DNA of 64,000 nt from Methylobacterium sp. AMS5 (lineage in GTDB: Bacteria > Pseudomonadota > Alphaproteobacteria > Rhizobiales > Beijerinckiaceae): assembly GCF_001542815.1 (NCBI RefSeq), contig NZ_CP006992.1, positions 1 to 64,000 on the forward strand. The letters run 5' to 3'. Both the position numbers and the translations under genes were made by a program. Of the stretch, positions 47,816 through 56,428 are shown piece after piece (position 1 is the first letter of the stretch; the number at the start of each line of letters is the position of its first letter). The notes under the pieces were generated by a model. That model ran no database searches. It was not told where the DNA came from and worked only from the letters and a program-made list of their open reading frames with translations.

Positions 47816-49528
47816 TTACTCCTCGTCGCCACCCTTCTTCTTGTTGAAGGCGGCACCCAGGATGTCGCCGAGCGAAGCGCCCGAATCGGCCGAGCCGAAC
47901 TGGGCCATCGCCTCCTTCTCCTCGGCGACCTCCAGAGCCTTGATCGAGACCTGCACGCGGCGGGCCTTGCGATCGAACTGGATGACGCGAGCGTCGAACT
48001 TCTCGCCGGCGGCGAAACGCTCGGGACGCTGGTCGCCACGGTCACGGGCGAGTTCGGCGCGGCGAATGAAGGTCTGCATGTCGGTGTCGACGAGCTTCAC
48101 CTCCAGGCCGGAATCCTTCACCTCGACGACCTCGCAGGTGACGATCTGGCCCTTCTTGACGTCGCCGGCTTCGGCGAAGGGATCGCCGCCGAGCTGCTTC
48201 ACGCCGAGCGAGATGCGCTCCTTCTCGACATCGACGTCGAGAACCTGGGCGCGCACCATGTCGCCCTTCTTGAACTCTTCGATGACCTGCTCGCCGGGAC
48301 GGTTCCAGTCGAGATCCGACAGGTGGACCATGCCGTCGACATCGCCTTCGAGGCCGATGAACAGGCCGAACTCGGTCTTGTTCTTGACCTCGCCCTCGAC
48401 CTCGGAACCGACCGGGTGCTTCTCGGCGAAGGCATCCCACGGGTTCTGCAGGGTCTGCTTGAGGCCGAGCGAGATACGACGCTTGACCGAATCGACCTCC
48501 AGGATCTGCACCTCGACCTCCTGAGAGGTGGAGACGATCTTGCCCGGATGGACGTTCTTCTTGGTCCAGCTCATCTCGGAGACGTGGATCAAGCCCTCGA
48601 TCCCCGGCTCCAGCTCCACGAAGGCGCCGTAATCGGTGATGTTGGTCACGCGGCCCTTGAGCTTGGCTTCCTCGGGATAGCGGGCGGCGATGCCCTCCCA
48701 CGGATCGGCCAGGAGCTGCTTGATGCCGAGCGAGATGCGGTGCGTCTCGTGGTTGATCTTGATGATCTTGACCTTGACCGTCTGGCCGATGGTCACGACC
48801 TCGGACGGGTGGTTCACGCGGCGCCACGCCATGTCGGTGACGTGCAGCAGGCCGTCGATCCCGCCGAGATCGACGAAGGCGCCGTACTCGGTGATGTTCT
48901 TGACGACGCCGTCGATGACCTGACCTTCCTCAAGGTTGGCCACCAGCTCCGAGCGCTGCTCGGCGCGGCTCTCTTCGAGCACGGTGCGGCGCGACACGAC
49001 GATGTTGCCGCGGCGGCGATCCATCTTGAGGATCTGGAACGGCTGCGGCGTGCCGAGCAGCGGGGTCACGTCGCGGACCGGGCGGATATCGACCTGGGAG
49101 CGCGGCAGGAACGCCACGGCGCCGTCGAGATCGACGGTGTAGCCGCCCTTGACCTGGTTGAAGATCGTGCCGGTGACGCGCTCGTTGGCTTCAAAAGCCT
49201 TCTCGAGCTTGACCCACGACTCCTCGCGGCGCGCCTTGTCGCGCGAGATGACGGCCTCGCCCAGCGCGTTCTCGATGCGGTCGACGTAAACCTCGACCTC
49301 GTCGCCAACCTTGAGCTCGCCCTCGCGGCCCGGGCCGGTGAATTCCTTGAGGGGGACGCGCCCCTCGGTCTTGGCACCGATATCGATGACGGCGACATCT
49401 TTCTCGATGCCGACGACGGTGCCCTTGACGACCGAACCCTCGGTGATCTCATGCTGGAGGAAGGATTCCTCGAGCAGGGCCGCGAAATCCTCGCGGGCCG
49501 AAGAGCTTGCGTTCAGACCAGCTGACAT
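47816..49528 (-). CDS. rpsA: 30S ribosomal protein S1
   Basis: An RNA-binding ribosomal protein with six S1 (OB-fold) repeats, about one per 85 residues. Typical segments are GSVVKGTVVGIEKDVAVIDIGAKTEG (repeat 1), GAVAFLPRSQVDIRPVRD, NITEYGAFVDLGGIDGLLHVTDMAWRRV and NITDYGAFVELEPGIEGLIHVSEMSW. Length 570 aa is normal. The N-terminal MSAGLNASSSAREDFAALLEESF is the usual S1 lead-in. ATG at 49528 with AGGAG nearby. Confidence 0.97.
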   Translation of the reverse strand: MSAGLNASSSAREDFAALLEESFLQHEITEGSVVKGTVVGIEKDVAVIDIGAKTEGRVPLKEFTGPGREGELKVGDEVEVYVDRIENALGEAVISRDKARREESWVKLEKAFEANERVTGTIFNQVKGGYTVDLDGAVAFLPRSQVDIRPVRDVTPLLGTPQPFQILKMDRRRGNIVVSRRTVLEESRAEQRSELVANLEEGQVIDGVVKNITEYGAFVDLGGIDGLLHVTDMAWRRVNHPSEVVTIGQTVKVKIIKINHETHRISLGIKQLLADPWEGIAARYPEEAKLKGRVTNITDYGAFVELEPGIEGLIHVSEMSWTKKNVHPGKIVSTSQEVEVQILEVDSVKRRISLGLKQTLQNPWDAFAEKHPVGSEVEGEVKNKTEFGLFIGLEGDVDGMVHLSDLDWNRPGEQVIEEFKKGDMVRAQVLDVDVEKERISLGVKQLGGDPFAEAGDVKKGQIVTCEVVEVKDSGLEVKLVDTDMQTFIRRAELARDRGDQRPERFAAGEKFDARVIQFDRKARRVQVSIKALEVAEEKEAMAQFGSADSGASLGDILGAAFNKKKGGDEE

Positions 49529-49942
49529 TCTTTCTCCTGAATGGCCCCATTTCGGGAGGCCTGCGTCGGCGGCTCGTGTTGCAAAGGACCCCCGTCACCG
49601 CCGCCCGCCGGATGGACGATCCGGTCGGGCTCGCCTCCTCTCGGAGGGCCGACGCATGCTGAAAGCGATGGTCGAGGGCTCGATCCCCCCGGCGATGCGT
49701 CCGCCGGGCGAGAAAGCCCGGATCCTGACGGTATCGATGAGGAAATCGGGGCGAGCGATACCGGATCCGCGTGCGCGACGCAACGTCTTGCAACGACTTG
49801 GAATGCCGGACTCCCGGACGCGAACGCCGCCGCGAGAGCTGAGTTCGAGCGGATACGATTCGTCCGGGATCTTGTCGCGATGAGACCGGAGCATATCGGT
49901 CTCTGGACCATGCCCGGCGCCATCCGGCGCCGGGATCAGGTT
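49529..49942. other. rpsA leader and upstream region
   Basis: About 410 bases without a gene between rlmB and rpsA. S1 genes are often autoregulated through a structured leader, so this could hold one, but no structure was worked out. It also contains the hairpin at 49913-49934. Confidence 0.4.
49913..49934 (-). terminator. Hairpin after rlmB
   Basis: A perfect 9-bp stem (CCCGGCGCC, 49913-49921, with 49926-49934) and 4-base loop lie 8 bases past the rlmB stop. There is no T-tract on the minus strand, so termination is not certain. Confidence 0.45.
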
Positions 49943-50749
49943 TTAGGCCGCCGTCCCGGCCGAACGCGTCAGTGCGTAGAGGGTGATCGCCGCGGCGTTC
50001 GAGACATTGAGGCTGCGGATAGCGCCGGTCGCGTCGATGCGCACCAGCAGGTCGCAGCATTCGGTGGTGCGCTGACGCAGGCCCTTGCCCTCGGCCCCCA
50101 GCACGAGCACCGCCGGTCGGCGCGGGCCGACCGCTTCGAGCGTCGTGCCGGCGTCGGAATCGAGGCCGATCCGGGTGAAACCGCGCTCGCCGAGCGTGAT
50201 CAGTGCCTCGGCCAGATTGCGTACGATCACCAGCGGGACGTGCTCCAGGCCGCCGGAGGCCGATTTTGCCAGCACGCCCGTGGCATTCGGCGAGTGGCGC
50301 GCGGTGGTGACGATGGCGGTGACGCCGAACGCGGCCGCCGTTCGAACGATGGCGCCGACATTGTGCGGATCGGTGATCTGATCGAGCGCGAGCAGCAGCG
50401 CGTCGTCCGGCATCGCGTCGAGCGCGGGTGCGGCCAGCGGCTCGGCCTCCGCGTAGAGGCCCTGATGCACCGCGTCCGGACCGAGCAGTCGGTCGATCGC
50501 GCTCGGGCGAACCATCTCCGGCTCGATCGGCAGTTCGATACCGGCCTCTTTCAGGCGCGCCAGCGCGTTCTCGGTGGCGAGCAGCCGATGGAAGTGGCGG
50601 CCCGCATTGGCCAGAGCCTCCGAGACGGGGTGCCAGCCATAGAGCACGACATGGTCTCTCCCCCCACGCGCAGCCGGTCCCGGAGGCTGGGTTCGCGGGC
50701 GGGGCCGGAAGCCGTACGGCTTGGCCGGGCGGTCGCGCGGCGGGGTCAT
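49943..50749 (-). CDS. rlmB: 23S rRNA 2'-O-methyltransferase, TrmH/RlmB family
   Basis: A SPOUT (knotted) methyltransferase. HVVLYGWHPVSEALANAGRHFHRLLATENAL is the substrate-binding lead domain. The SPOUT core has LLALDQITDPHNVGAIVRTAAAFGV (motif 1), VLVLGAEGKGLRQRTTECCD (motif 2) and LNVSNAAAITLYAL (motif 3). 268 aa. This matches RlmB, which methylates G2251; the exact target is inferred. ATG at 50749. Confidence 0.92.
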   Translation of the reverse strand: MTPPRDRPAKPYGFRPRPRTQPPGPAARGGRDHVVLYGWHPVSEALANAGRHFHRLLATENALARLKEAGIELPIEPEMVRPSAIDRLLGPDAVHQGLYAEAEPLAAPALDAMPDDALLLALDQITDPHNVGAIVRTAAAFGVTAIVTTARHSPNATGVLAKSASGGLEHVPLVIVRNLAEALITLGERGFTRIGLDSDAGTTLEAVGPRRPAVLVLGAEGKGLRQRTTECCDLLVRIDATGAIRSLNVSNAAAITLYALTRSAGTAA

Positions 50750-50896
50750 GGGCGGGTCTTTCTGGGCATGAAATGAATGCGGCGTATCGGATGTCCGAGA
50801 AGCCGATGGGATCGCTCCGCGTCAAGTCGCGGAATCATGCGGCAAAGCCGTTGCCGTCGGCGGCGAACCCGACTATAGACCGGTCGCCGTCGGACA

Positions 50897-50971
50897 GCGC
50901 CCTTCGTCTATCGGTTAGGACGTCAGCCTTTCACGCTGAAAAGGCGGGTTCGATTCCCGCAGGGCGCGCCA
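50897..50971 (+). tRNA. tRNA-Glu (TTC)
   Basis: A 75-base tRNA with encoded CCA: acceptor GCGCCCT pairs with AGGGCGC. The anticodon arm CAGCC CTTTCAC-type loop gives anticodon TTC, and the T-arm is GCGGGTTCGATTCCCGC. It forms the left border of the accessory island, a common integration site for mobile elements. Confidence 0.94.
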
Positions 50972-51129
50972 TTCCCCTCTGGCACGAAAACTGCGTTCAT
51001 TTGCAACGCATTAGAGCTCATGGTTTTTTGGCCGTGAACCCCAAAATTGCGCTGATATGAACCCCGGCTCGGAGCCGCCGGGCCAACAACTTTTTGTCTT
51101 CTCGCGTCACCGCGAAGCGCTACACGCAT

Positions 51130-51789
51130 CTATGCGGCGTCCTCTCCATCGTGACGCTCGCCCCGCGCCACCTCCTTCATCATCCCATCAGGCAGCGGGC
51201 GTTGCAGCCTCAGCGCCTCTTCCGTGGGCGCATCAAGCCACGCCCCGCACTCCTCCTTCGTGGTGAGTAGGACGGGCATCGCCTTCGGATGCACGGGTCC
51301 GACCACGCCGTTGGACTCGGTCGTGAGGAAGGAGAAGAGCCGCTGCTCCTCCTCCAGCCTGTCGGGGTTCTCCTTCTTGGTTCCCCTTACCCCCTTCCAT
51401 GGGCGCCAGATGCCAGCGAACGCGAACAGCGGCCGGTCATCATCCAGGGCGAACCAGACGGGGGTCTTCCGGGGCTTCGTGTCGGCGTACTCGCTGAACG
51501 ATGAGACGGGCACGAGGCAGCGGAACTCAGGCTTGAGCCAGGGGCGCCAGTGCGGGCTCTTCACGTTGCGCACGTTGGTGACGGGATGCTCCCCGTAAGC
51601 CTTCGGCCCTGGGATGCCCCAACGCATCATCGTCAGCTCACGGCCCTCCTTCCCCGCCAGGACCACGGGAGCCATCTGGTCGGGAAAGATGCTGGGCATG
51701 GGAGGGAGGTTGCCGGCGCTGTCGTGGCTCACGTCGAACCACCGCCGGATTTCGTCCTGGGGGCGGTTCAGGCTGTAGAGGTTGCACAT
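51130..51789 (-). CDS. SRAP/HMCES (YedK) family abasic-site protein
   Basis: Forms a covalent bond with abasic sites in single-stranded DNA. The required Cys is at position 2 (MCNLYSLNRPQDEIRRW). LTMMRWGIPGP, NVRNVKSPHWRPWLKPEFRCLVPVSSFSEY and the catalytic His in VGPVHPKAMPVLLTTKEE are all present. 219 aa. Such proteins are often found in prophages and defence islands as well as in core genomes; here it is the first gene after tRNA-Glu. Confidence 0.9.
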   Translation of the reverse strand: MCNLYSLNRPQDEIRRWFDVSHDSAGNLPPMPSIFPDQMAPVVLAGKEGRELTMMRWGIPGPKAYGEHPVTNVRNVKSPHWRPWLKPEFRCLVPVSSFSEYADTKPRKTPVWFALDDDRPLFAFAGIWRPWKGVRGTKKENPDRLEEEQRLFSFLTTESNGVVGPVHPKAMPVLLTTKEECGAWLDAPTEEALRLQRPLPDGMMKEVARGERHDGEDAA

Positions 51790-51855
51790 GAGGCCAGCCT
51801 GGCACCGAAGCGAACCGATCTCCGCAAAGCCCGTTGATCCCCCGGAGATCGCACC

Positions 51856-52053
51856 ATGAAGAACCCCGCACTCAGACTATGGCTTTCGTCCGTCAACGGG
51901 GCGCTCGGATGGTGGAGCGGCCGTGCGGCCAACACGGTGCGTCGCCAGCAACGTGCGGCGCTCACGGAGATGTTGAAGCCCGCTACGGGCACCCTGGGCA
52001 AGCCGAAGCGGAGACGGCGGCGCAGGACGACGGCCAAGCGGAAGGCGTTCTGA
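51856..52053 (+). CDS. Small basic protein, hypothetical
   Basis: A 65-aa ORF from ATG 51856. It has a helical N-terminus (NPALRLWLSSVNGALGWWSGR) and a strongly basic tail (KPKRRRRRRTTAKRKAF). DNA or nucleic-acid binding is plausible. Not recognised; probably part of the phage-derived remnant. Confidence 0.5.
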   Translation: MKNPALRLWLSSVNGALGWWSGRAANTVRRQQRAALTEMLKPATGTLGKPKRRRRRRTTAKRKAF

Positions 52054-52076
52054 GGGCGGCGGCATTTTCGGCACAG

Positions 52077-52409
52077 CTACGCCTTCCCTCCCTGGACCAC
52101 TCGCAGCTTCATCAGCCCAGGCGGCATGTCCGGGGACTGAGGGCTGGCGGCTTCGAGGTCCGGGAAGTGGGCCTTGCACTTGGGAACGTACTGGCTCTTA
52201 GCCCTTGGGTGCCGCTCATCGAGCCACGGACAGTCAAAGGCAATGCGCCTGAGAACGTCCTCCAGCAAGGTCTCAGGGCCAAACCGTGCGGCCAACCTTG
52301 CGAGCCGGTAGCTCCCCGTGCGGTTCGGACAATGCGGGCACGCCACGCGCACGATGACGTAGGGATAGGCCGCGAGGCAGGGGACGTCAGGTCGGATGGG
52401 CGTGCGCAT
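52077..52409 (-). CDS. Small cysteine-containing protein, hypothetical
   Basis: 110 aa from the ATG at 52409. A zinc-ribbon-like CPHCPNRTGSYRLARLAARFG and a second conserved-looking core (LLEDVLRRIAFDCPWLDER) are visible. No known domain is assigned. It lies 7 bases after the ORF at 52417, so they are probably co-transcribed. Confidence 0.6.
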   Translation of the reverse strand: MRTPIRPDVPCLAAYPYVIVRVACPHCPNRTGSYRLARLAARFGPETLLEDVLRRIAFDCPWLDERHPRAKSQYVPKCKAHFPDLEAASPQSPDMPPGLMKLRVVQGGKA

Positions 52410-52416
52410 GACAGTG

Positions 52417-52650
52417 CTACCGAACAGCCTCGTGAAGGGCCGCCCGCACGTAGCCACGGGAAATGAGCCGGTCCTTGCGGTATGTGCGGCGTTCGGCTTC
52501 GCAGAGGTCGGCAAGGGCATCCGCGATGGCGGCGTGAAGAGCGGCCTCAGCGTCGCCTTGGGCGGTCACGAGGTAGGCCCGAGCGATGTCCTCAACAGGG
52601 CCACTACGAGGGGCAGGCAACGGCGCGTTCGGTGGAACGTCTTGGCGCAT
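52417..52650 (-). CDS. Small hypothetical protein (77 aa)
   Basis: Mostly helical, acidic, with ALHAAIADALADLCEAERRTYRKD. ATG at 52650 with AAGGG close upstream. No family recognised. First gene of a probable two-gene unit with 52077. Confidence 0.5.
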   Translation of the reverse strand: MRQDVPPNAPLPAPRSGPVEDIARAYLVTAQGDAEAALHAAIADALADLCEAERRTYRKDRLISRGYVRAALHEAVR

Positions 52651-53825
52651 ACCCTTCGAGTCTCCCGGCTAGAACGAATGGAGAACGCGTAGCAGCCGGG
52701 ACGGTTCGGTCAAGACAGGTGGGTGCCGTCGATGTCATGCCGGGTGCACGAAAAAATAATGCTCCTCGGGGAGCCGAAGACGGCAGCCGGTTCATATCGG
52801 CAGATTGAGATTGTGCGCTATAAGCGGGGCTGATCGATCCGCTTGTCGAATTCGAAGCTACTGGATTAGCCTGATGATAATAGGGGAAGCCTCGCTTATA
52901 CCACACACAGATGTTGAGCGGTTTTCATGGTCAAGTCTAAGGAGGTTCCACCACGTTCCATCTGTCATTGAAGCTTTGATTAAAAGACACTCGATCAGTA
53001 ACGGGCACCGAAGCAACGCCGCTAAGCAAGCAGGTCAGATTAGGCATTGTTTGGTTCAGGCGCAGGAATACAGGGAAGCCTCTAAGGTCGTTTCATTGTC
53101 CACGAGACCTTTGCTGTTATATTATTCTTCAATGTCGCTGGCTCTTGCCCAGATACTCTACAAAGGCAGTGGAGCCGACAGTCTCGATGCCGCCCGTGGA
53201 GAGCACGCACATCACGGTCTCTTATTCAATGTAAGTTCTACGCCAAAAGGCCGATATTTACTGGGAGAAACTGCATCATTGCTGAAAGCATCTCCAATGA
53301 TTTACGACAACAAGAGGAGAGGGACATTCGAGTTATGGCATCGCACTGCACGAGAGGAGCCCATTGTAGGGAAGTTGACTAGAAATACGGAGGAAGGAAG
53401 CTTTACGCATCTTGCAAGGGTGCTGCTTGGAGCCAATGATAAGCGGATGAACATGCTTCCAACAGACGGAATGACGCTTTACGACTGTTTTACGGGATGC
53501 CCAGGAATGTCATCTTGGCTATTAGGAATAGGAGAAAAGACAAAGATTGTAAGAGGGTGCGTGGAAGGTTCCATTGATGCCTTTGGAACACAATACACCG
53601 ATATAATCATTCATCCACACCCCGATCCTTTGAGGTTGGCGGAACTGAAATCAGATTTCATTTTTAGCGCGGCTTCCCATGAGTGCATCGAGGCGCACGA
53701 GTTTACTAACGGCCTGACGCTACGAATTAAGTTCTCGAAAGATAGTCATTATTTCGCGCATATTCCTCCGGCAATTTCATGGAACATCTCAGAAGTTAGA
53801 TTTCTTCCCAGCAAGCCCGCTCTAA

Positions 53826-54684
53826 GAGCGTGTTATGAACTGATAGGCAGGATTGGCGTTGTGGATCATGCCTTCTGATCGCCGCTCCTATCCGTCCGAC
53901 GTGTCTGATGAAGAATGGGCACTGGTAGCGCCCTACCTCGCGCTGCTGCGGGAGGACTCGGCTCAGCGCGACCACGAGTTGCGCGAGGTGTTTAACGGGC
54001 TGCGCTACATCGTGAAGACGGGGGCGCCCTGGCGGTTCATGCCGCACGATCTGCCGCCTTGGGCGGCCGTGTATCAGCAGACGCAGCGTTGGCTGTCGGC
54101 CGACAGTTTCGCGGACGTGGCCGGCGACCTGCGGGCGGTGCTGCGGATGGCGGCGGAGCGGGAGCCGGAGCCCTCGGCGGTGATCCTCGATAGCCGGACG
54201 CTGCGCTCCTCGCCCGAGAGCGGCGAGCGGGCCGGCTATGACGGGGCCAAGCGCAAGCGGGGTGCGAAGCTGCATCTGGCCGTTGACACGCCGGGCCATG
54301 TCGTGGCGCTGCACGTGACGCCCGCCGATGTCGACGACCGGGCCGAGGTCGGCCGGCTGGCCGCCGAGGTGCAGGCGGAGACGGGCGACAGCGTCGAGTT
54401 GGCCTTTGTCGACCAGGGCTATTCCGGGCCTAAGCCCGCCGCCGCCGCGAGCGCGCACGGCATCGACTTGGAAGTGGTGAAGGCGCCTGAGGCCAAGCGC
54501 GGCTTTGTCCTGCTGCCGCGCCGATGGGTGGTGGAGCGCTCGTTTGCCTGGGCCACCCGCTGTCGGCGGCTGGTCAAAGATTACGAGCGCTACGCCAGCA
54601 CGTTGGCTGGCCTGCACATGGTCGCCTTCGTCTGCCTCATGCTCCGACAAGCTGAAAAGCTTATGACAAGTGCATAACAGGCTC
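53826..54684 (+). mobile_element. IS5-family insertion sequence, 859 bp
   Basis: Terminal inverted repeats read GAGCGTGTTATGAACT (left, 53826 onward) and GAGCCTGTTATGCACT (right end, reverse complement), 14 of 16 identical. A 3-base target duplication TAA flanks it (53823-53825 and 54685-54687), as for the IS1031 group (TNA). One transposase gene fills it. Element name cannot be given without a search. Confidence 0.9.
53868..54677 (+). CDS. IS5-family transposase
   Basis: DDE transposase of 269 aa. SDEEWALVAPYL and TGAPWRFMPHDLPPW are N-terminal hallmarks. Catalytic residues lie in AVILDSRTLRSS (D), VELAFVDQGYSGPK (D) and RWVVERSFAWATRCRRL (E). ATG 53868 (MPSDRRSYPSDV) is used; two TTG codons lie upstream in frame. 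The gene is intact. Confidence 0.93.
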   Translation: MPSDRRSYPSDVSDEEWALVAPYLALLREDSAQRDHELREVFNGLRYIVKTGAPWRFMPHDLPPWAAVYQQTQRWLSADSFADVAGDLRAVLRMAAEREPEPSAVILDSRTLRSSPESGERAGYDGAKRKRGAKLHLAVDTPGHVVALHVTPADVDDRAEVGRLAAEVQAETGDSVELAFVDQGYSGPKPAAAASAHGIDLEVVKAPEAKRGFVLLPRRWVVERSFAWATRCRRLVKDYERYASTLAGLHMVAFVCLMLRQAEKLMTSA

Positions 54685-54916
54685 TAAACGAGTTTGGTTA
54701 TATATACCTTGGTCTATTCATCCTTGGAAACTACACCCGCTACCATCCCGACAAGTGGATGCTTGATGTAGAAACCGGCTCTCCTCTTGCCATGGCGGCG
54801 GAAGAATTTTTGACGATGGCAGAATGGCGTATGTCTTTATGCACGTTATCTGAATTGAGTGAACAATATCACGTGACCATGTCTTAGGATGCGGCTTCAC
54901 GCATGGGAGTGCTACA

Positions 54917-55300
54917 TTATATTTTCCTCCACGTCACACTCCGGTGCTTTTTCACGGCCTCAACAAGCGCCTCCCAAAGCTCGCGGTGCTCGACGCGTCC
55001 ACCACCGCCTTTTCGCCAACCGTTCGCCTGCCACTTGGCGATCCAATCGTTCATGCCCTGGACCACGTAGCTGCTGCCGATCATGGTGAGGCTAGCGCCG
55101 GCCCTCATGCGCAGGATGCCTTCCAGGGCCGCCGTCAGCTCCATGCGGATGTTCGTGGTGTTCGGGACGTCGCCTGTCGCGGTGTCCTGCTTGCGGGTCG
55201 CGGGCTCCCATAGGCGAGCCTCCCAGCTCCCCGGTCCGGGGTCGCCCTTGCAGCTTCCTGTGAACGTCACAGTCACTTCTCGTGGGGTCTCCTCGGTCAT
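54917..55300 (-). CDS. RNase HI-like protein lacking active-site acids
   Basis: 127 aa with clear RNase HI features: VTVTFTGSCKGDPGPGSWEA, TTNIRMELTAALEGILRMRAG, and SSYVVQGMNDWIAKWQANGWRK. However the first catalytic Asp is absent (FTGSC in place of FTDGSC), the second Asp site reads IGSSYV rather than TDSQYV, and the C-terminal Asp region is missing. The Glu (RMEL) remains. It is therefore probably inactive or a repurposed phage protein. ATG at 55300. Confidence 0.8.
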   Translation of the reverse strand: MTEETPREVTVTFTGSCKGDPGPGSWEARLWEPATRKQDTATGDVPNTTNIRMELTAALEGILRMRAGASLTMIGSSYVVQGMNDWIAKWQANGWRKGGGGRVEHRELWEALVEAVKKHRSVTWRKI

Positions 55301-55411
55301 CGGTTCATTCCATGCGTAAGGGATGGACGGAGCCCCCGCGAAGGGGCCCCGTCCAGGTGATTGAGAGGGTCGTAATCGTGGTGATGGGCGGACGGGCTGC
55401 GCGCGGGCCCC

Positions 55412-56385
55412 CTAGCGGGACCGCGGCGTTTGCTCGGGAAGCCCGCTAATCATCACGTTGAGGAGCGGCACCATGCCGATGGCGTTCGAGAACGGCAGGA
55501 TGCGCGCCGCGCTACGGGCTTCCGGTTGGCTATAGCCGCCCTGCCGAACGGCTCGGGTGACGCCGCGGGAAGCCTTGTAGGCCGTGACACCAAGGTCAAG
55601 GGTGGGGTTTCCGAAGAAGGAAGAAGGCGTCCCCGAAGAGCGGGTGTCGAAGAGGTGCTGGAACCCTGCTGCCCCTAACCCGGTGTCGATGGGCATGGGC
55701 AGGATCGAGGCCCAAGAGCCCCGCTGAACGGCCGCCGCGGCGAGCGCCTTGGGGCTCAACCGCTTCTCCCGCTCCTCCCGAACGTCACTCCTCCCGGCCG
55801 TGTTAAGGTACGTCTGCGCGGCATAGACCATCGCGCCCGCGGCGGACGTCATGGTCCACGTCGCGAACGTCGAGAAGTCCCGGTGGTGGAGCCCTCGGAG
55901 GAACTGAGCGGTGTATGCCCCCATCATGAAGGACCGGAACTGGAAGATGGTCCGGGCCATGGGTGAGCTGAGCCACACGCTCGTTTGCCCGAGGTGGTTC
56001 TCCTGGATGGCCAGCCGAGACCAACGCCACACGGCACCCCGGAAGGCCGCGAACGCCTCTTGGTCATCTCACTCCCGGAATCCGCCCTGTACGAGCTGGC
56101 GCTTCGATCCCGGAGCGGGCTCCTTGTAGGAGTGCTTGCGGATTTGCCCGAAGACCCGCTGGGTCATCTCATCGTCCAGCCCGAGGGCCCGCATCCGGTC
56201 CATGTTCAGGCCCAGCACCTTGGCTGAGCCCTCCGACTTCACGGCGGCGTTCATGATCTTCTGGACCGCGGCGGCGGACGCCCAGCGGCGCGAGGCGGTG
56301 TCCACCACGCTCATCCCGGAGATGATCTTCGTCGTCGTCAATGACCCCTTCGATCGGTTCCGATTGAACCGTCAGGCATATGAGA
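55412..56385 (-). pseudogene. Phage virion protein fragment with in-frame stop
   Basis: One continuous reading frame on the minus strand, broken only by TGA at 56069-56071: ...KRQLVQGGFRE stop DDQEAFAAFRGAVWRW.... The 3' part has RTIFQFRSFMMGAYTAQFLRG, a segment type seen in podovirus internal virion proteins, and ends LPEQTPRSR. Upstream the frame is closed by a stop near 56386 and the gene start is lost. No other structural phage genes remain. The gene is a decayed prophage remnant; the exact virion function is an inference. Confidence 0.6.
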
Positions 56386-56428
56386 TGCCGTTCGGTGGGG
56401 GCATCCACCGCATCAGTCCCAGCTGCCA

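Larger units (their letters stand above)
52874..54887 (+). pseudogene. YaaC-like gene interrupted by an IS5-family element
   Basis: The 5' part (52874-53825) and 3' part (54688-54887) rejoin in the same frame once the IS and one TAA copy are removed, giving 383 aa. The 5' part has FSWSSLRRFHHVPSVIEAL and RPLLLYYSSMSLALAQIL. The 3' part continues NEFGYIYLGLFILGNYTRYH then PDKWMLDVE. These are the landmarks of YaaC-like proteins (function unknown). Local GC is much lower than in the neighbours, indicating transfer. ATG 52874 is used; the frame is open to 52805. The interrupted 5' ORF ends inside the IS at 53878. Confidence 0.8.

Noticed and set aside
47717..49525. Plus-strand frame opposite rpsA as a gene
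   Set aside because: Antisense of a strongly coding ribosomal gene, with Asp/Leu-rich low-complexity translation and no domains.
50897..50971. tRNA-Glu as proven attachment site with a right-hand direct repeat
   Set aside because: The 3' tRNA sequence was not found again in the island up to about 56.4 kb, and no integrase is present, so an att pair cannot be supported.
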